Positions 1 through 6,222 of a stretch of DNA of 46,501 bases are shown here, one piece after another. Both the position numbers and the translations under genes were made by a program. Source of the stretch: Rariglobus sp967755175. Its GTDB lineage: Bacteria; Verrucomicrobiota; Verrucomicrobiia; Opitutales; Opitutaceae. The notes under the pieces were generated by a model, which searched no databases, was not told the DNA's origin, and saw nothing but the letters and a program-made list of their open reading frames with translations. Each line of letters opens with the position of its first letter. Positions within the stretch are counted from its first letter, which is position 1. The stretch covers positions 1 to 46,501 of the forward strand of contig CBRAFO010000020.1 in the NCBI GenBank assembly GCA_967755175.1, written 5' to 3'.

Positions 1-481
1 TGTTGATCGCGGCGATGTGCTTCTGGTTATCCAGCGCGTGCCAGTGCCAGAGCGGTTGTTCGAGACCGATGTTGTAGTAGGGCTTGACGGAACCATCACG
101 GGTCTCGCTGTTGTCGCGATAAGCGCCTTCGACAAAAACATCCGCGCGCGGACGCGTGAGGGCGCGGGCGGCGTTCACGCGCTCCTCCGCGGCGAGGGCG
201 GACAGGCGGGCCTGAATGACCGAAGGAGCGACGTCTTTCGCGGCGGCGATCAAGGGCTCGAGGCCGGGAATCACGGTCTCCGGCAAGTGGAGCATCAGCA
301 CGTCGGCATCGACGGCTGCGACATCAGAGGCTGGGGATTGCGCCGAAGTGGCTGGCGGAACGGCCGCGAGCAGACGTCCGTCGTGATAAATGGAGGCGTT
401 GATGGCGCCACTGGATTGCCCCGAAACGGCCAACGGAACGGTCGCGAGCAGCAGCAGGAGGGAGCGAGACAGTCGAAGCAT
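1..481 (-). CDS. TolC-family outer-membrane protein, N-terminal part (runs off window)
   Basis: Minus-strand reading from an ATG at 481 is open to the left edge, giving about 160 residues. It begins with a hydrophobic signal peptide (MLRLSRSLLLLLATVPLAV) ending near residue 20. From about residue 64 the sequence (LPETVIPGLEPL, then ALAAEERVNAARALTRPRADVFVEGAYRD) has the look of the first coiled-coil and strand of TolC/OprM-type efflux outer-membrane factors: helix with Ala/Glu/Arg, then the 'RP...V...G.Y' start of a beta strand. Such proteins form the outer-membrane exit duct of tripartite efflux or type I secretion systems. It is divergent from the GbsR-type regulator at 640, so the regulator probably controls it. 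Residues about 11-50 contain an imperfect in-frame repeat. The C-terminal part and partner pump genes lie outside the window, so the specific TolC assignment is moderate. Confidence 0.7.
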   Translation of the reverse strand, partial: MLRLSRSLLLLLATVPLAVSGQSSGAINASIYHDGRLLAAVPPATSAQSPASDVAAVDADVLMLHLPETVIPGLEPLIAAAKDVAPSVIQARLSALAAEERVNAARALTRPRADVFVEGAYRDNSETRDGSVKPYYNIGLEQPLWHWHALDNQKHIAAIN

Positions 482-606
482 AGGGAAGAGGATGGAAGAT
501 AACCGCCGCCGGAGGATTCCGTTGGCAATAGCCAAGTTGCAATTCGAGGACAAACCAAACGCCCCGATGCCGCGCATAACAAGCCAAGCCCCGAGGAAAA
601 CATCGA

Positions 607-636
607 CAGTTATTCCAATAATATTTGTAACAACTG
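607..636. promoter_or_regulatory. 30-bp imperfect palindrome, candidate operator in divergent intergenic region
   Basis: The arms CAGTTATTCCAATAA and TATTTGTAACAACTG pair at 11 of 15 positions around a centre between 621 and 622. The site is AT-rich inside a GC-rich genome and ends 3 bases before the ATG of the GbsR-type gene at 640, in the gap between that gene and the divergent TolC-type gene. Position and symmetry fit autoregulation and control of the efflux gene by the dimeric winged-helix regulator; this is inference. Confidence 0.55.
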
Positions 637-639
637 CAA

Positions 640-1191
640 ATGACGCCGCCGGACGATAACGCCAAGGAAACGGAAGCCGCCGCGACAACTCCCGGCGTCG
701 GCGCAGGCGTGGCTGAAGGGGCCGACGCGGGGGCCAACGCCAAGATCGAACGGGAGATCATCGCTTTTTGGGTGCAAGTCGGCGCGCTGCTTGGGTATTC
801 GCGTTCGATTGGAGAGATCTTCGGCGTGATTTTCGTCTCGGAAGCGCCCTTGAGTGCGGACGATTTGGTCGAGCGATTGGGCATCAGCCGTAGTGGCGCG
901 GGCCAAGGGCTGAAGGCGTTGCAGGAGATCGGCGCGATCAAACCCGCGCACCAACTCGCGAACCGCAAAGAGCATTTCCAGATGCAGTCAGACCTCGGCG
1001 TGTTGATCAAACTGCTGCTCAACGCCCGGATTCTCCCGAAGATCGAGGAACTCGCGCAGCAACGCGCCCACCTCGACGCCGCCGTTCGCCAATCAGGTCC
1101 CACCCACCTCGTGCAACGCTTCGACAAACTGGAACGTTGGCGCGGAAAAACCGGCCCGCTCCTGGAACTGCTCAAAAGTTTTTCGGCCTGA
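640..1191 (+). CDS. GbsR/MarR-type winged-helix transcriptional regulator
   Basis: A 183-residue protein with a low-complexity Ala/Gly-rich N-terminus (about 35 residues), then IEREIIAFWVQVGALLGYSR typical of GbsR (COG1510) regulators, a winged HTH at about residues 75-110 (LSADDLVERLGISRSGAGQG as turn and recognition helix), and a helical C-terminal dimerisation segment. GbsR-family members in Gram-negative bacteria often sit divergently from efflux or osmoprotectant genes and repress them. Here the divergent neighbour is a TolC-type gene and a palindrome lies directly upstream. The start at 640 has no clear Shine-Dalgarno sequence; translation could start at an internal codon after the low-complexity stretch. 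Effector ligand unknown. Confidence 0.8.
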   Translation: MTPPDDNAKETEAAATTPGVGAGVAEGADAGANAKIEREIIAFWVQVGALLGYSRSIGEIFGVIFVSEAPLSADDLVERLGISRSGAGQGLKALQEIGAIKPAHQLANRKEHFQMQSDLGVLIKLLLNARILPKIEELAQQRAHLDAAVRQSGPTHLVQRFDKLERWRGKTGPLLELLKSFSA

Positions 1192-1251
1192 TCGGCAACC
1201 CGCTCACTCACCTGAATCGGAATCGGCAAGATCCGCTCACCCTTTCTCCCC

Positions 1252-2127
1252 ATGATCTATCTCCTCGGCGGCTCCGGCTATGTCGGCCAAGCCTATCAAG
1301 TCCTCCTCACGCAAAAAGGCATTCCCTTCAAAAACCTCCAACGGGCGCAGCTCGATTACGGAGACGTGCCGGCGTTGACCGCCGCGCTGAAGGCGGACCG
1401 CCCCGAGTTCTTGATCAACGCCGCCGGCTACACGGGCAAACCCAACGTCGATGCGTGCGAGTTACACAAAGCCGAATGTCTCTTCGGCAACGCCGTTCTC
1501 CCCGGTCGCATCTCCGAGGCCTGCGAAGCCGCCGGCGTCCCTTGGGGCCACGTCTCATCCGGTTGCATCTTCACCGGCTCGCGCACGGACGGCACCGGCT
1601 TCACCGAGGACGACGCGCCCAACTTCACGTTTCGCCAGAACAACTGCTCGTTCTACAGCGGCACCAAGGCGCTCGGCGAAGATATCCTCGCCGGCCGGCC
1701 CAACGTCTTCATCTGGCGCCTGCGCATCCCCTTCGATCACCGCGAAAGCCCGCGCAACTACCTCACGAAGTTGATACGTTACCCGGTCCTGCTGGAGGCC
1801 ACGAACTCCATCTCTCACCTCCACGAATTCGTCGCCGCCACCTTCGCCTGCTGGGAAAAGCGCATCCCGTTTGGCACCTATAACGTCACCAATCCTGGTG
1901 ACGTGACCACGCACGAAGTCGTCGAGCTCATCAAAGCCAGCGGCGTATGCGTGAAAGACTACACGTTCTTCACCAGCGAAGCCGACTTCATGGCGAAAGC
2001 CGCCAAGACCCCGCGTTCCAACTGCACCATGAGCAGCGCCAAACTCGCCGCCGCTGGCATCGCTCTCACGCCCGTCCGTGAAGCGATCACCAAGTCGCTT
2101 CGCGACTGGCAAAAAGCGACGATCTAA
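1252..2127 (+). CDS. RmlD-like sugar-nucleotide reductase, resembling plant bifunctional 3,5-epimerase/4-reductase (NRS/ER)
   Basis: A 291-residue short-chain dehydrogenase of the RmlD fold. The Rossmann glycine motif is LGGSGYVG at residues 5-12 and the catalytic pair is Y135-x3-K139 (SFYSGTK). Across its length it matches, from memory, the C-terminal domain of plant RHM and NRS/ER more than bacterial RmlD: NAAGYTGKPNVDACE (56-70), SGCIF with C105, DDAPNF, SPRNYLTK with K173, NVTNPGDVTTHE and KTPRSNCTM. In the plant enzyme this domain does both 3,5-epimerisation and 4-keto reduction of the 4-keto-6-deoxyglucose nucleotide, and a Cys and a Lys in equivalent motifs have been implicated in epimerisation. 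It precedes rmlB and rmlA and no rmlC is seen, which fits a bifunctional role in making an NDP-L-rhamnose. Nucleotide preference (dTDP or UDP) cannot be read from sequence. Start at the ATG just after TCTCCCC; no strong ribosome site. Confidence 0.8.
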   Translation: MIYLLGGSGYVGQAYQVLLTQKGIPFKNLQRAQLDYGDVPALTAALKADRPEFLINAAGYTGKPNVDACELHKAECLFGNAVLPGRISEACEAAGVPWGHVSSGCIFTGSRTDGTGFTEDDAPNFTFRQNNCSFYSGTKALGEDILAGRPNVFIWRLRIPFDHRESPRNYLTKLIRYPVLLEATNSISHLHEFVAATFACWEKRIPFGTYNVTNPGDVTTHEVVELIKASGVCVKDYTFFTSEADFMAKAAKTPRSNCTMSSAKLAAAGIALTPVREAITKSLRDWQKATI

Positions 2128-2153
2128 AGCAACAGGCTCGCCCGCGTCATTCC

Positions 2154-2181
2154 ATCGCCCGTCGCCTCTCGCCCATCGCCC
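2154..2181 (+). repeat. Heptanucleotide tandem repeat (NTCGCCY), four units
   Basis: Four consecutive 7-bp units, ATCGCCC GTCGCCT CTCGCCC then ATCGCCC, end 4 bases before the rmlB start codon. The same unit family occurs at 2291-2318, 3297-3324 (opposite orientation) and 3690-3773. Confidence 0.85.
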
Positions 2182-2185
2182 AACC

Positions 2186-3319
2186 ATGAAAATCCTCGTC
2201 ACCGGCGGTGCCGGCTTCATCGGCAGCAACCTCGTTCGCCACCTGCTCGCCGCCTCCTCGCCCGCCTCGGCCAGCGCGCCCGCCGCCCCCCTCGCCCCTC
2301 GCCCTTCGCCCCTCGCCCCGCACGACGTGCTCAACGTCGATGCGCTCACCTACGCTGGAAACCGCCACTCGCTCGCCGATCTCGAAGGCAACCCGCATTA
2401 CCGTTTTGCCCACGCTGACATCTGCGACACGGCCGCGCTCACTCCACTTTTCGCCGAGTTCCAGCCCGACTGGGTCATGCACCTCGCGGCCGAGAGCCAC
2501 GTGGACCGCTCCATCGACGGCCCGGGGGCGTTCATCCAGACCAACATCACAGGCACTTACACGCTACTCCAAGCCGCCCGCGCGCACTTCGAAACACTCA
2601 CCGGCCCGGCCCGCGATCGCTTCCGCTTTCTCCACGTTTCGACCGATGAAGTCTACGGCTCACTCGGTGCCACCGGCCTCTTCAACGAAGAAACGCCCTA
2701 CGACCCACACTCGCCCTACTCCGCGAGCAAGGCCGCCAGCGACCACCTCGCCCGTGCCTGGGCCGACACCTACAAACTCCCGGTCCTCGTCACCAACTGC
2801 TCCAACAACTACGGCCCATATCAGTTTCCCGAAAAGCTGATCCCCGTCGTCATTCTCAAAGCTCTGCGCGGCGACCCGATCCCGATTTACGGCCAAGGCA
2901 ACAACGTGCGCGACTGGCTCTACGTGGGCGACCACGCCGCCGCCCTGCACACCGTCATCGCCAACGGACGCGTGGGACAGACCTACAACATCGGCGGCAA
3001 CAACGAGCGCCAAAACATCGACCTCGTGCGCCTCCTCTGCGGCTTGCTCGACGAACTCCGCCCCCGTGCCGACGGCCAATCCTACGCCGGCCAGATCACC
3101 TATGTCGCCGACCGCCCCGGGCACGATCTCCGCTACGCGATCGACGCGACCAAGATCCGGCGCGAACTCGGCTGGACGCCCAAGCAAGACCACACCTCCG
3201 GCTTCCGCCAAACCGTCCAGTGGTATCTGGAAAATCAATCGTGGTGGCAGACGATTCTCGACGGCAGCTATCGGCTGCAACGGCTGGGCGTTGCAGCGGC
3301 GAAAGGCGAAGGGCAATAG
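2186..3319 (+). CDS. rmlB: dTDP-glucose 4,6-dehydratase (RmlB) with heptad-encoded insertion
   Basis: Extended short-chain dehydrogenase that converts dTDP-glucose to dTDP-4-keto-6-deoxyglucose. Start chosen at the ATG at 2186, which gives MKILVTGGAGFIGSN with the NAD-binding glycine motif at residues 7-13; an open frame further upstream only reads through the preceding gene. Family motifs visible: HLAAESHVDRSIDGP, STDEVYG (the Asp-Glu of dehydration chemistry), YSASKAASDH (catalytic Tyr-x3-Lys), NCSNNYGPYQFPEKLIP and DRPGHDLRYAID. At 377 residues it is about 20 longer than typical RmlB. The excess sits after the first helix at about residues 22-47 (SSPASASAPAAPLAPRPSPL), where four heptanucleotide repeats are translated. 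The insertion lies in a loop between beta1-alpha1 and the DALTYAGN strand, so activity may be kept. Operon order is RmlD-like, rmlB, S23 gene, rmlA. Confidence 0.95.
   Translation: MKILVTGGAGFIGSNLVRHLLAASSPASASAPAAPLAPRPSPLAPHDVLNVDALTYAGNRHSLADLEGNPHYRFAHADICDTAALTPLFAEFQPDWVMHLAAESHVDRSIDGPGAFIQTNITGTYTLLQAARAHFETLTGPARDRFRFLHVSTDEVYGSLGATGLFNEETPYDPHSPYSASKAASDHLARAWADTYKLPVLVTNCSNNYGPYQFPEKLIPVVILKALRGDPIPIYGQGNNVRDWLYVGDHAAALHTVIANGRVGQTYNIGGNNERQNIDLVRLLCGLLDELRPRADGQSYAGQITYVADRPGHDLRYAIDATKIRRELGWTPKQDHTSGFRQTVQWYLENQSWWQTILDGSYRLQRLGVAAAKGEGQ
2291..2318 (+). repeat. Heptanucleotide tandem repeat inside the rmlB coding sequence, four units
   Basis: Units CTCGCCC CTCGCCC TTCGCCC and CTCGCCC are translated as part of a Pro/Ala/Ser-rich loop of RmlB absent from most family members. 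Same family and orientation as the array at 2154-2181. Confidence 0.85.
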
Positions 3320-3324
3320 GCAAT
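3297..3324 (-). repeat. Heptanucleotide tandem repeat, inverted copy upstream of the S23 gene
   Basis: Read on the minus strand the units are ATTGCCT ATTGCCC TTCGCCT then TTCGCCG, the same NTYGCCY family as the other arrays but in reverse orientation. It covers the last codons of rmlB and the first two bases of the start codon of the S23 gene at 3323, and mirrors the ATTGCCC array that begins just downstream of that gene at 3690. Confidence 0.8.
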
Positions 3325-3685
3325 GGGCACCGGATTTAAAGATCTCAAAGTCTGGCAGGCGGCCAAACGGCTGGCCGTGGACGTTTACCGCCTGAGCGAA
3401 TCGAGCGGCCTCGCGAAGGATTTCGGCCTGCGCGACCAGATCCGCCGCGCTGCGGTGAGCGTGCCTTCCAACATCGCCGAGGGCGATGAACGCGACACCG
3501 ACAAAGACGGCGTGCGCTTTCTCTATATGGCAAAAGGCTCGCTGGCTGAGTTGCGCACCCAACTCGAAATCGCCGTCGAAGTCGGCCTCATCAGCCCAAC
3601 TCAGTTTTCCCCGCTGGAAACCGACTGCGTGACGCTCGGCAAGATGCTCGGTGCCCTCATCAAAGCCCGCCGCCCTCAATCCTAA
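3323..3685 (+). CDS. Four-helix-bundle protein (S23 / 23S rRNA intervening-sequence family)
   Basis: A 120-residue all-helical protein. It opens with FKDLKVWQAAKRLAVDVYRL and contains RDQIRRAAVSVPSNIAEGDE, both hallmarks of the S23/IVS protein family (TIGR02436), which is related in fold to the Avd accessory protein of diversity-generating retroelements. Family members are known from intervening sequences in 23S rRNA genes and as scattered single genes; their biochemical role is unsettled, though the positively charged surface suggests nucleic-acid binding. Here it splits the rmlB-rmlA pair and is flanked by inverted heptanucleotide arrays (3297-3324 on minus, 3690-3773 on plus), which suggests the gene and repeats arrived as a small mobile cassette. 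The start codon itself overlaps the upstream repeat. No link to rhamnose synthesis is expected. Confidence 0.93.
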   Translation: MGTGFKDLKVWQAAKRLAVDVYRLSESSGLAKDFGLRDQIRRAAVSVPSNIAEGDERDTDKDGVRFLYMAKGSLAELRTQLEIAVEVGLISPTQFSPLETDCVTLGKMLGALIKARRPQS

Positions 3686-3689
3686 ACCC

Positions 3690-3773
3690 ATTGCCCCTAG
3701 CCCGCCGCCCCTCGCCGACCTCACCCATGCCTTCCCCATCGCCCTTCGCCCCTCGCCCCTCGCCCCCTCGCCG
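3690..3773 (+). repeat. Heptanucleotide repeat array downstream of the S23 gene, extending into rmlA
   Basis: ATTGCCC CTAGCCC GCCGCCC CTCGCCG is followed after a 20-base break by ATCGCCC TTCGCCC CTCGCCC CTCGCCC and a further CTCGCC. The second block is translated as the N-terminus of RmlA. The first unit ATTGCCC is the mirror of the units at 3311-3324 on the other side of the S23 gene. Confidence 0.85.
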
Positions 3774-4641
3774 TAAAGGCATCGTCCTCGCCGGCGGCTC
3801 CGGCACTCGACTCTATCCGCTCACCATCGCGGTCTCGAAGCAGCTCATGCCGGTTTACGACAAACCGATGATCTACTACCCGCTGTCGGTCCTGATGCTG
3901 GCCGGCATCCGCGAGATCCTGATCATCTCGACGCCCGCCGACCTTCCGCTTTTCGAGCGTCTGCTTGGCGATGGCTCCCGCTTCGGAATCACCTTGAGCT
4001 ACGCCGTCCAACCCTCGCCCGACGGTCTGGCCCAGGCGTTCACGATCGCGGCAGACTGCGGCTTCCTCAACGGCCAACCCGCCGCGCTCGTTCTCGGGGA
4101 CAACCTTTTTTACGGACACGACTTCGCCTCCTCCGTGAAAGCCGCCGGCGCCCAAACCTCCGGCGCGACCATCTTCGGCTATCATGTCGCCGAGCCCCGC
4201 GCCTATGGCGTAGTGGAGTTCGCAGCCGATGGCCGCGTGCTCTCGATCGAGGAAAAGCCCCGGCATCCGAAATCCAACTACGCCGTTCCCGGCCTGTATT
4301 TCTACGACGCCGACGTGGTCGCGCTCGCCCGCAGCCTCAAGCCCAGCGTCCGCGGCGAATTGGAGATCACCGACCTCAATCGTCTTTATCTCGAACGCGG
4401 CGACCTGCGGGTGGAGCTCATCGGCCGCGGCACCGCGTGGCTAGATACCGGCACGCACGACAGCCTGCTCGAAGCCGCTCAATTCGTCAGCGTGATCGAA
4501 AAGCGCCAAGGCCTGAAAATCGCCTGCTTGGAAGAAATCGCCTACCGCCAAGGCTGGATCGACCGCGCCGGCTTGGACGCCGCCATCAAGCACCTGGGCA
4601 AATCCGCCTACGGCGCCTACCTCGCTCGGCTTCCCGCCTGA
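3727..4641 (+). CDS. rmlA: Glucose-1-phosphate thymidylyltransferase (RmlA)
   Basis: Makes dTDP-glucose from glucose-1-phosphate and dTTP, the entry step of dTDP-sugar synthesis. The ATG at 3727 gives 304 residues. The nucleotide-binding signature KGIVLAGGSGTRLYPLT starts at about residue 17, followed by SKQLMPVYDKPMIYYPLS, LVLGDNLFYG, EEKPRHPKSNYAVPGLYFYD and GTAWLDTGTHDSL, all diagnostic of RmlA. The first 16 residues (MPSPSPFAPRPSPPRR) are encoded by heptanucleotide repeats and have no counterpart in the family, so the repeat array appears to have captured or replaced the original start. A TTG at 3691 could extend it further but lies inside the repeats. It is separated from rmlB only by the S23 cassette. 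Confidence 0.95.
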   Translation: MPSPSPFAPRPSPPRRKGIVLAGGSGTRLYPLTIAVSKQLMPVYDKPMIYYPLSVLMLAGIREILIISTPADLPLFERLLGDGSRFGITLSYAVQPSPDGLAQAFTIAADCGFLNGQPAALVLGDNLFYGHDFASSVKAAGAQTSGATIFGYHVAEPRAYGVVEFAADGRVLSIEEKPRHPKSNYAVPGLYFYDADVVALARSLKPSVRGELEITDLNRLYLERGDLRVELIGRGTAWLDTGTHDSLLEAAQFVSVIEKRQGLKIACLEEIAYRQGWIDRAGLDAAIKHLGKSAYGAYLARLPA

Positions 4642-4653
4642 CCACCGCCCGCC

Positions 4654-5424
4654 ATGCGCAGCCTTTTTCGTTACAAAGACATCATTTATTATCGCACGCT
4701 CGCCGGCCTGAAGTCGGAAGCGCGGAAAAACTACCTGGGCTACGTCTGGTTCCTGCTCGAACCGTTGCTAAGCACCGGAGTCCTGTATTTCGCGATGTCC
4801 CACCTCACCGGACAACGGGGTGCGTCGGCGATCATGACCATCCTGCTCGGGATGCTCACCTGGCAGTGGTTTGAAGGCTCGGTCATGCTCAGCGCCGGAT
4901 CCATCGCTGCAAAGTTCCACGTTCACCAACAAGTGCCGTTGCCCAAATACCTATTTCCGCTGGTGGACATCGGGACCAACACCGTCCGCTTCGCTTTCGC
5001 TTTCAGCATCGTGTTGGCGGCGTGTTTCTTCTTCGGAGCCAGCCCCAGTTTAGCGCTGCTGTGGCTGCCACTTTTGCTCGGCCTGCAACTCGCGCTGATC
5101 GTGGGCCTTTCCCTGATAGTCGCGATCAGCGTCACGCTGGTGTCCGATCTCCATCTCCTCCTGCAATCGGTGTTTCGCCTGCTCTTCTTCGTCTCGGGGA
5201 TTTTCTTCACGGCCGAACGCGTGCCCGCGCACCTCTTGCCCTACTTCCATGCCAATCCCATGGCGGTGCTCATCGAGGCCTACCGGGCCGTGATCCTCGA
5301 CCGGCATGCACCTGATTTTTCGCAACTGGGCACGGTTGCGATATTCACCGGAGTGCTGCTGCTGGCGGGTGGCGTGATCCAAGCCTATTTCGACAAACGC
5401 CTGCTGAAGCTCACCAATGTCTGA
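4654..5424 (+). CDS. ABC-2 type polysaccharide export permease (Wzm/KpsM family)
   Basis: A 256-residue inner-membrane protein with about six hydrophobic segments. The cytoplasmic N-terminus (LFRYKDIIYYRTLAGLKSEA, then KNYLGYVWFLLEP) matches the 'R..L..R..K.RY..S.LG..W' interface-helix region of O-antigen and capsule exporters, and the C-terminal half carries the family feature NPMAVLIEAYRAVILD. With the ATPase encoded immediately downstream, whose start overlaps by 8 bases, it should move a finished undecaprenyl- or lipid-linked glycan across the inner membrane. The 12-base spacing from rmlA suggests one transcript with the rhamnose genes. Confidence 0.9.
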   Translation: MRSLFRYKDIIYYRTLAGLKSEARKNYLGYVWFLLEPLLSTGVLYFAMSHLTGQRGASAIMTILLGMLTWQWFEGSVMLSAGSIAAKFHVHQQVPLPKYLFPLVDIGTNTVRFAFAFSIVLAACFFFGASPSLALLWLPLLLGLQLALIVGLSLIVAISVTLVSDLHLLLQSVFRLLFFVSGIFFTAERVPAHLLPYFHANPMAVLIEAYRAVILDRHAPDFSQLGTVAIFTGVLLLAGGVIQAYFDKRLLKLTNV

Positions 5425-6127
5425 CCCCCTGATACAGCTGGAGAACGTCGGTATTTATTATCGCGGCGGCCGAAAAAAAGGCGCGTCGGCGGGCCCCATC
5501 CCGTGGGCGTTGCGCGGCTTGAATTTGGAGATCTATCGCGGCGAGAAACTGGGCATCGTCGGCCGGAACGGCTGCGGGAAAAGCACGCTGCTACGCTTGC
5601 TCGCCGGCATCATCGCGCCCGACGAAGGTCGCGTGCGTTCCGCGCGCACGGATATCCACGTGCAACTGCTCGCGCTCGGCGTGGGCTTTGAAGGCCATTT
5701 ATCCGGTGCGGAAAACGCGATCCTGAGCGGGCTCTTTATGGGCAAAAGCCGCCGGCACATGGAACAACGCCTCGGGGAGATTCAGGCCTTCTCGGAATTA
5801 GGCGACGCCTTCCACGCCCCGGTGAACACCTATTCGTCGGGCATGAACGCCCGCCTGGGCTTTTCGACCGCGCTGCAAACCGACCCCGACGTGTTCCTCA
5901 TCGACGAAGTGCTCGGCGTCGGCGACCACGCCTTCCAAGCCAAATCACGGACGGCCATCCGGGAGAAATTTCGCGACGACAAAACCGTGGTGCTGATTTC
6001 GCATGATGCCCGAACCATCGGACAGATCTGCAACCGGGCCGTGTGGATGAATCACGGCGAAATCCTCGCCGACGGCGATCCGCAAGCAGTCTGTGCCGCT
6101 TACGAAAACGGCCAGAGCGCTTCATGA
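5417..6127 (+). CDS. ABC transporter ATPase of polysaccharide export (Wzt/KpsT family, no C-terminal sugar-binding domain)
   Basis: The nucleotide-binding subunit partnered with the permease at 4654. Walker A is GRNGCGKST at about residues 50-58, the signature is YSSGMNARLGF at about 137-147, Walker B is DVFLIDEVLGVGD at about 156-168, and the H-loop is LISHD. The protein ends at 236 residues soon after the ABC fold, so it lacks the extra C-terminal beta-sandwich that in some Wzt proteins reads the terminal modification of the glycan. Export would then resemble the KpsT or Wzt-N mode in which chain-end recognition is not needed. A 95-base gap follows before the next gene. Confidence 0.92.
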   Translation: MSDPLIQLENVGIYYRGGRKKGASAGPIPWALRGLNLEIYRGEKLGIVGRNGCGKSTLLRLLAGIIAPDEGRVRSARTDIHVQLLALGVGFEGHLSGAENAILSGLFMGKSRRHMEQRLGEIQAFSELGDAFHAPVNTYSSGMNARLGFSTALQTDPDVFLIDEVLGVGDHAFQAKSRTAIREKFRDDKTVVLISHDARTIGQICNRAVWMNHGEILADGDPQAVCAAYENGQSAS

Positions 6128-6222
6128 GGCCACGTGAAGCCACTCGCCTCTAAGCAAGATAGCTGCGCCGTCGCCCCACGATTCGCTCGGATGGATCAGC
6201 CCAACAACGCCTCTAGCGCTGT

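Noticed and set aside
324..1253. 309-codon minus-strand open frame covering the GbsR-type gene
   Set aside because: The plus-strand regulator has clear family motifs; the antisense frame is Ser/Arg/Ala-rich with no recognisable fold.
1555..2349. 264-codon minus-strand open frame across the RmlD-like gene and rmlB start
   Set aside because: It overlaps two well-supported genes in antisense and reads low-complexity Arg/Gly/Ala sequence.
3691..3726. TTG start extending RmlA upstream
   Set aside because: It lies in the heptad array, adds only Pro/Arg/Ser residues and has no ribosome site; the ATG at 3727 is simpler, though itself in repeat-derived sequence.
2660..3739. 359-codon minus-strand open frame opposite rmlB and the S23 gene
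   Set aside because: Antisense shadow of two conserved genes with no domain.
2154..3773. Heptanucleotide arrays considered as a CRISPR array
   Set aside because: Units are 7 bp, contiguous and without spacers; no Cas genes are present.
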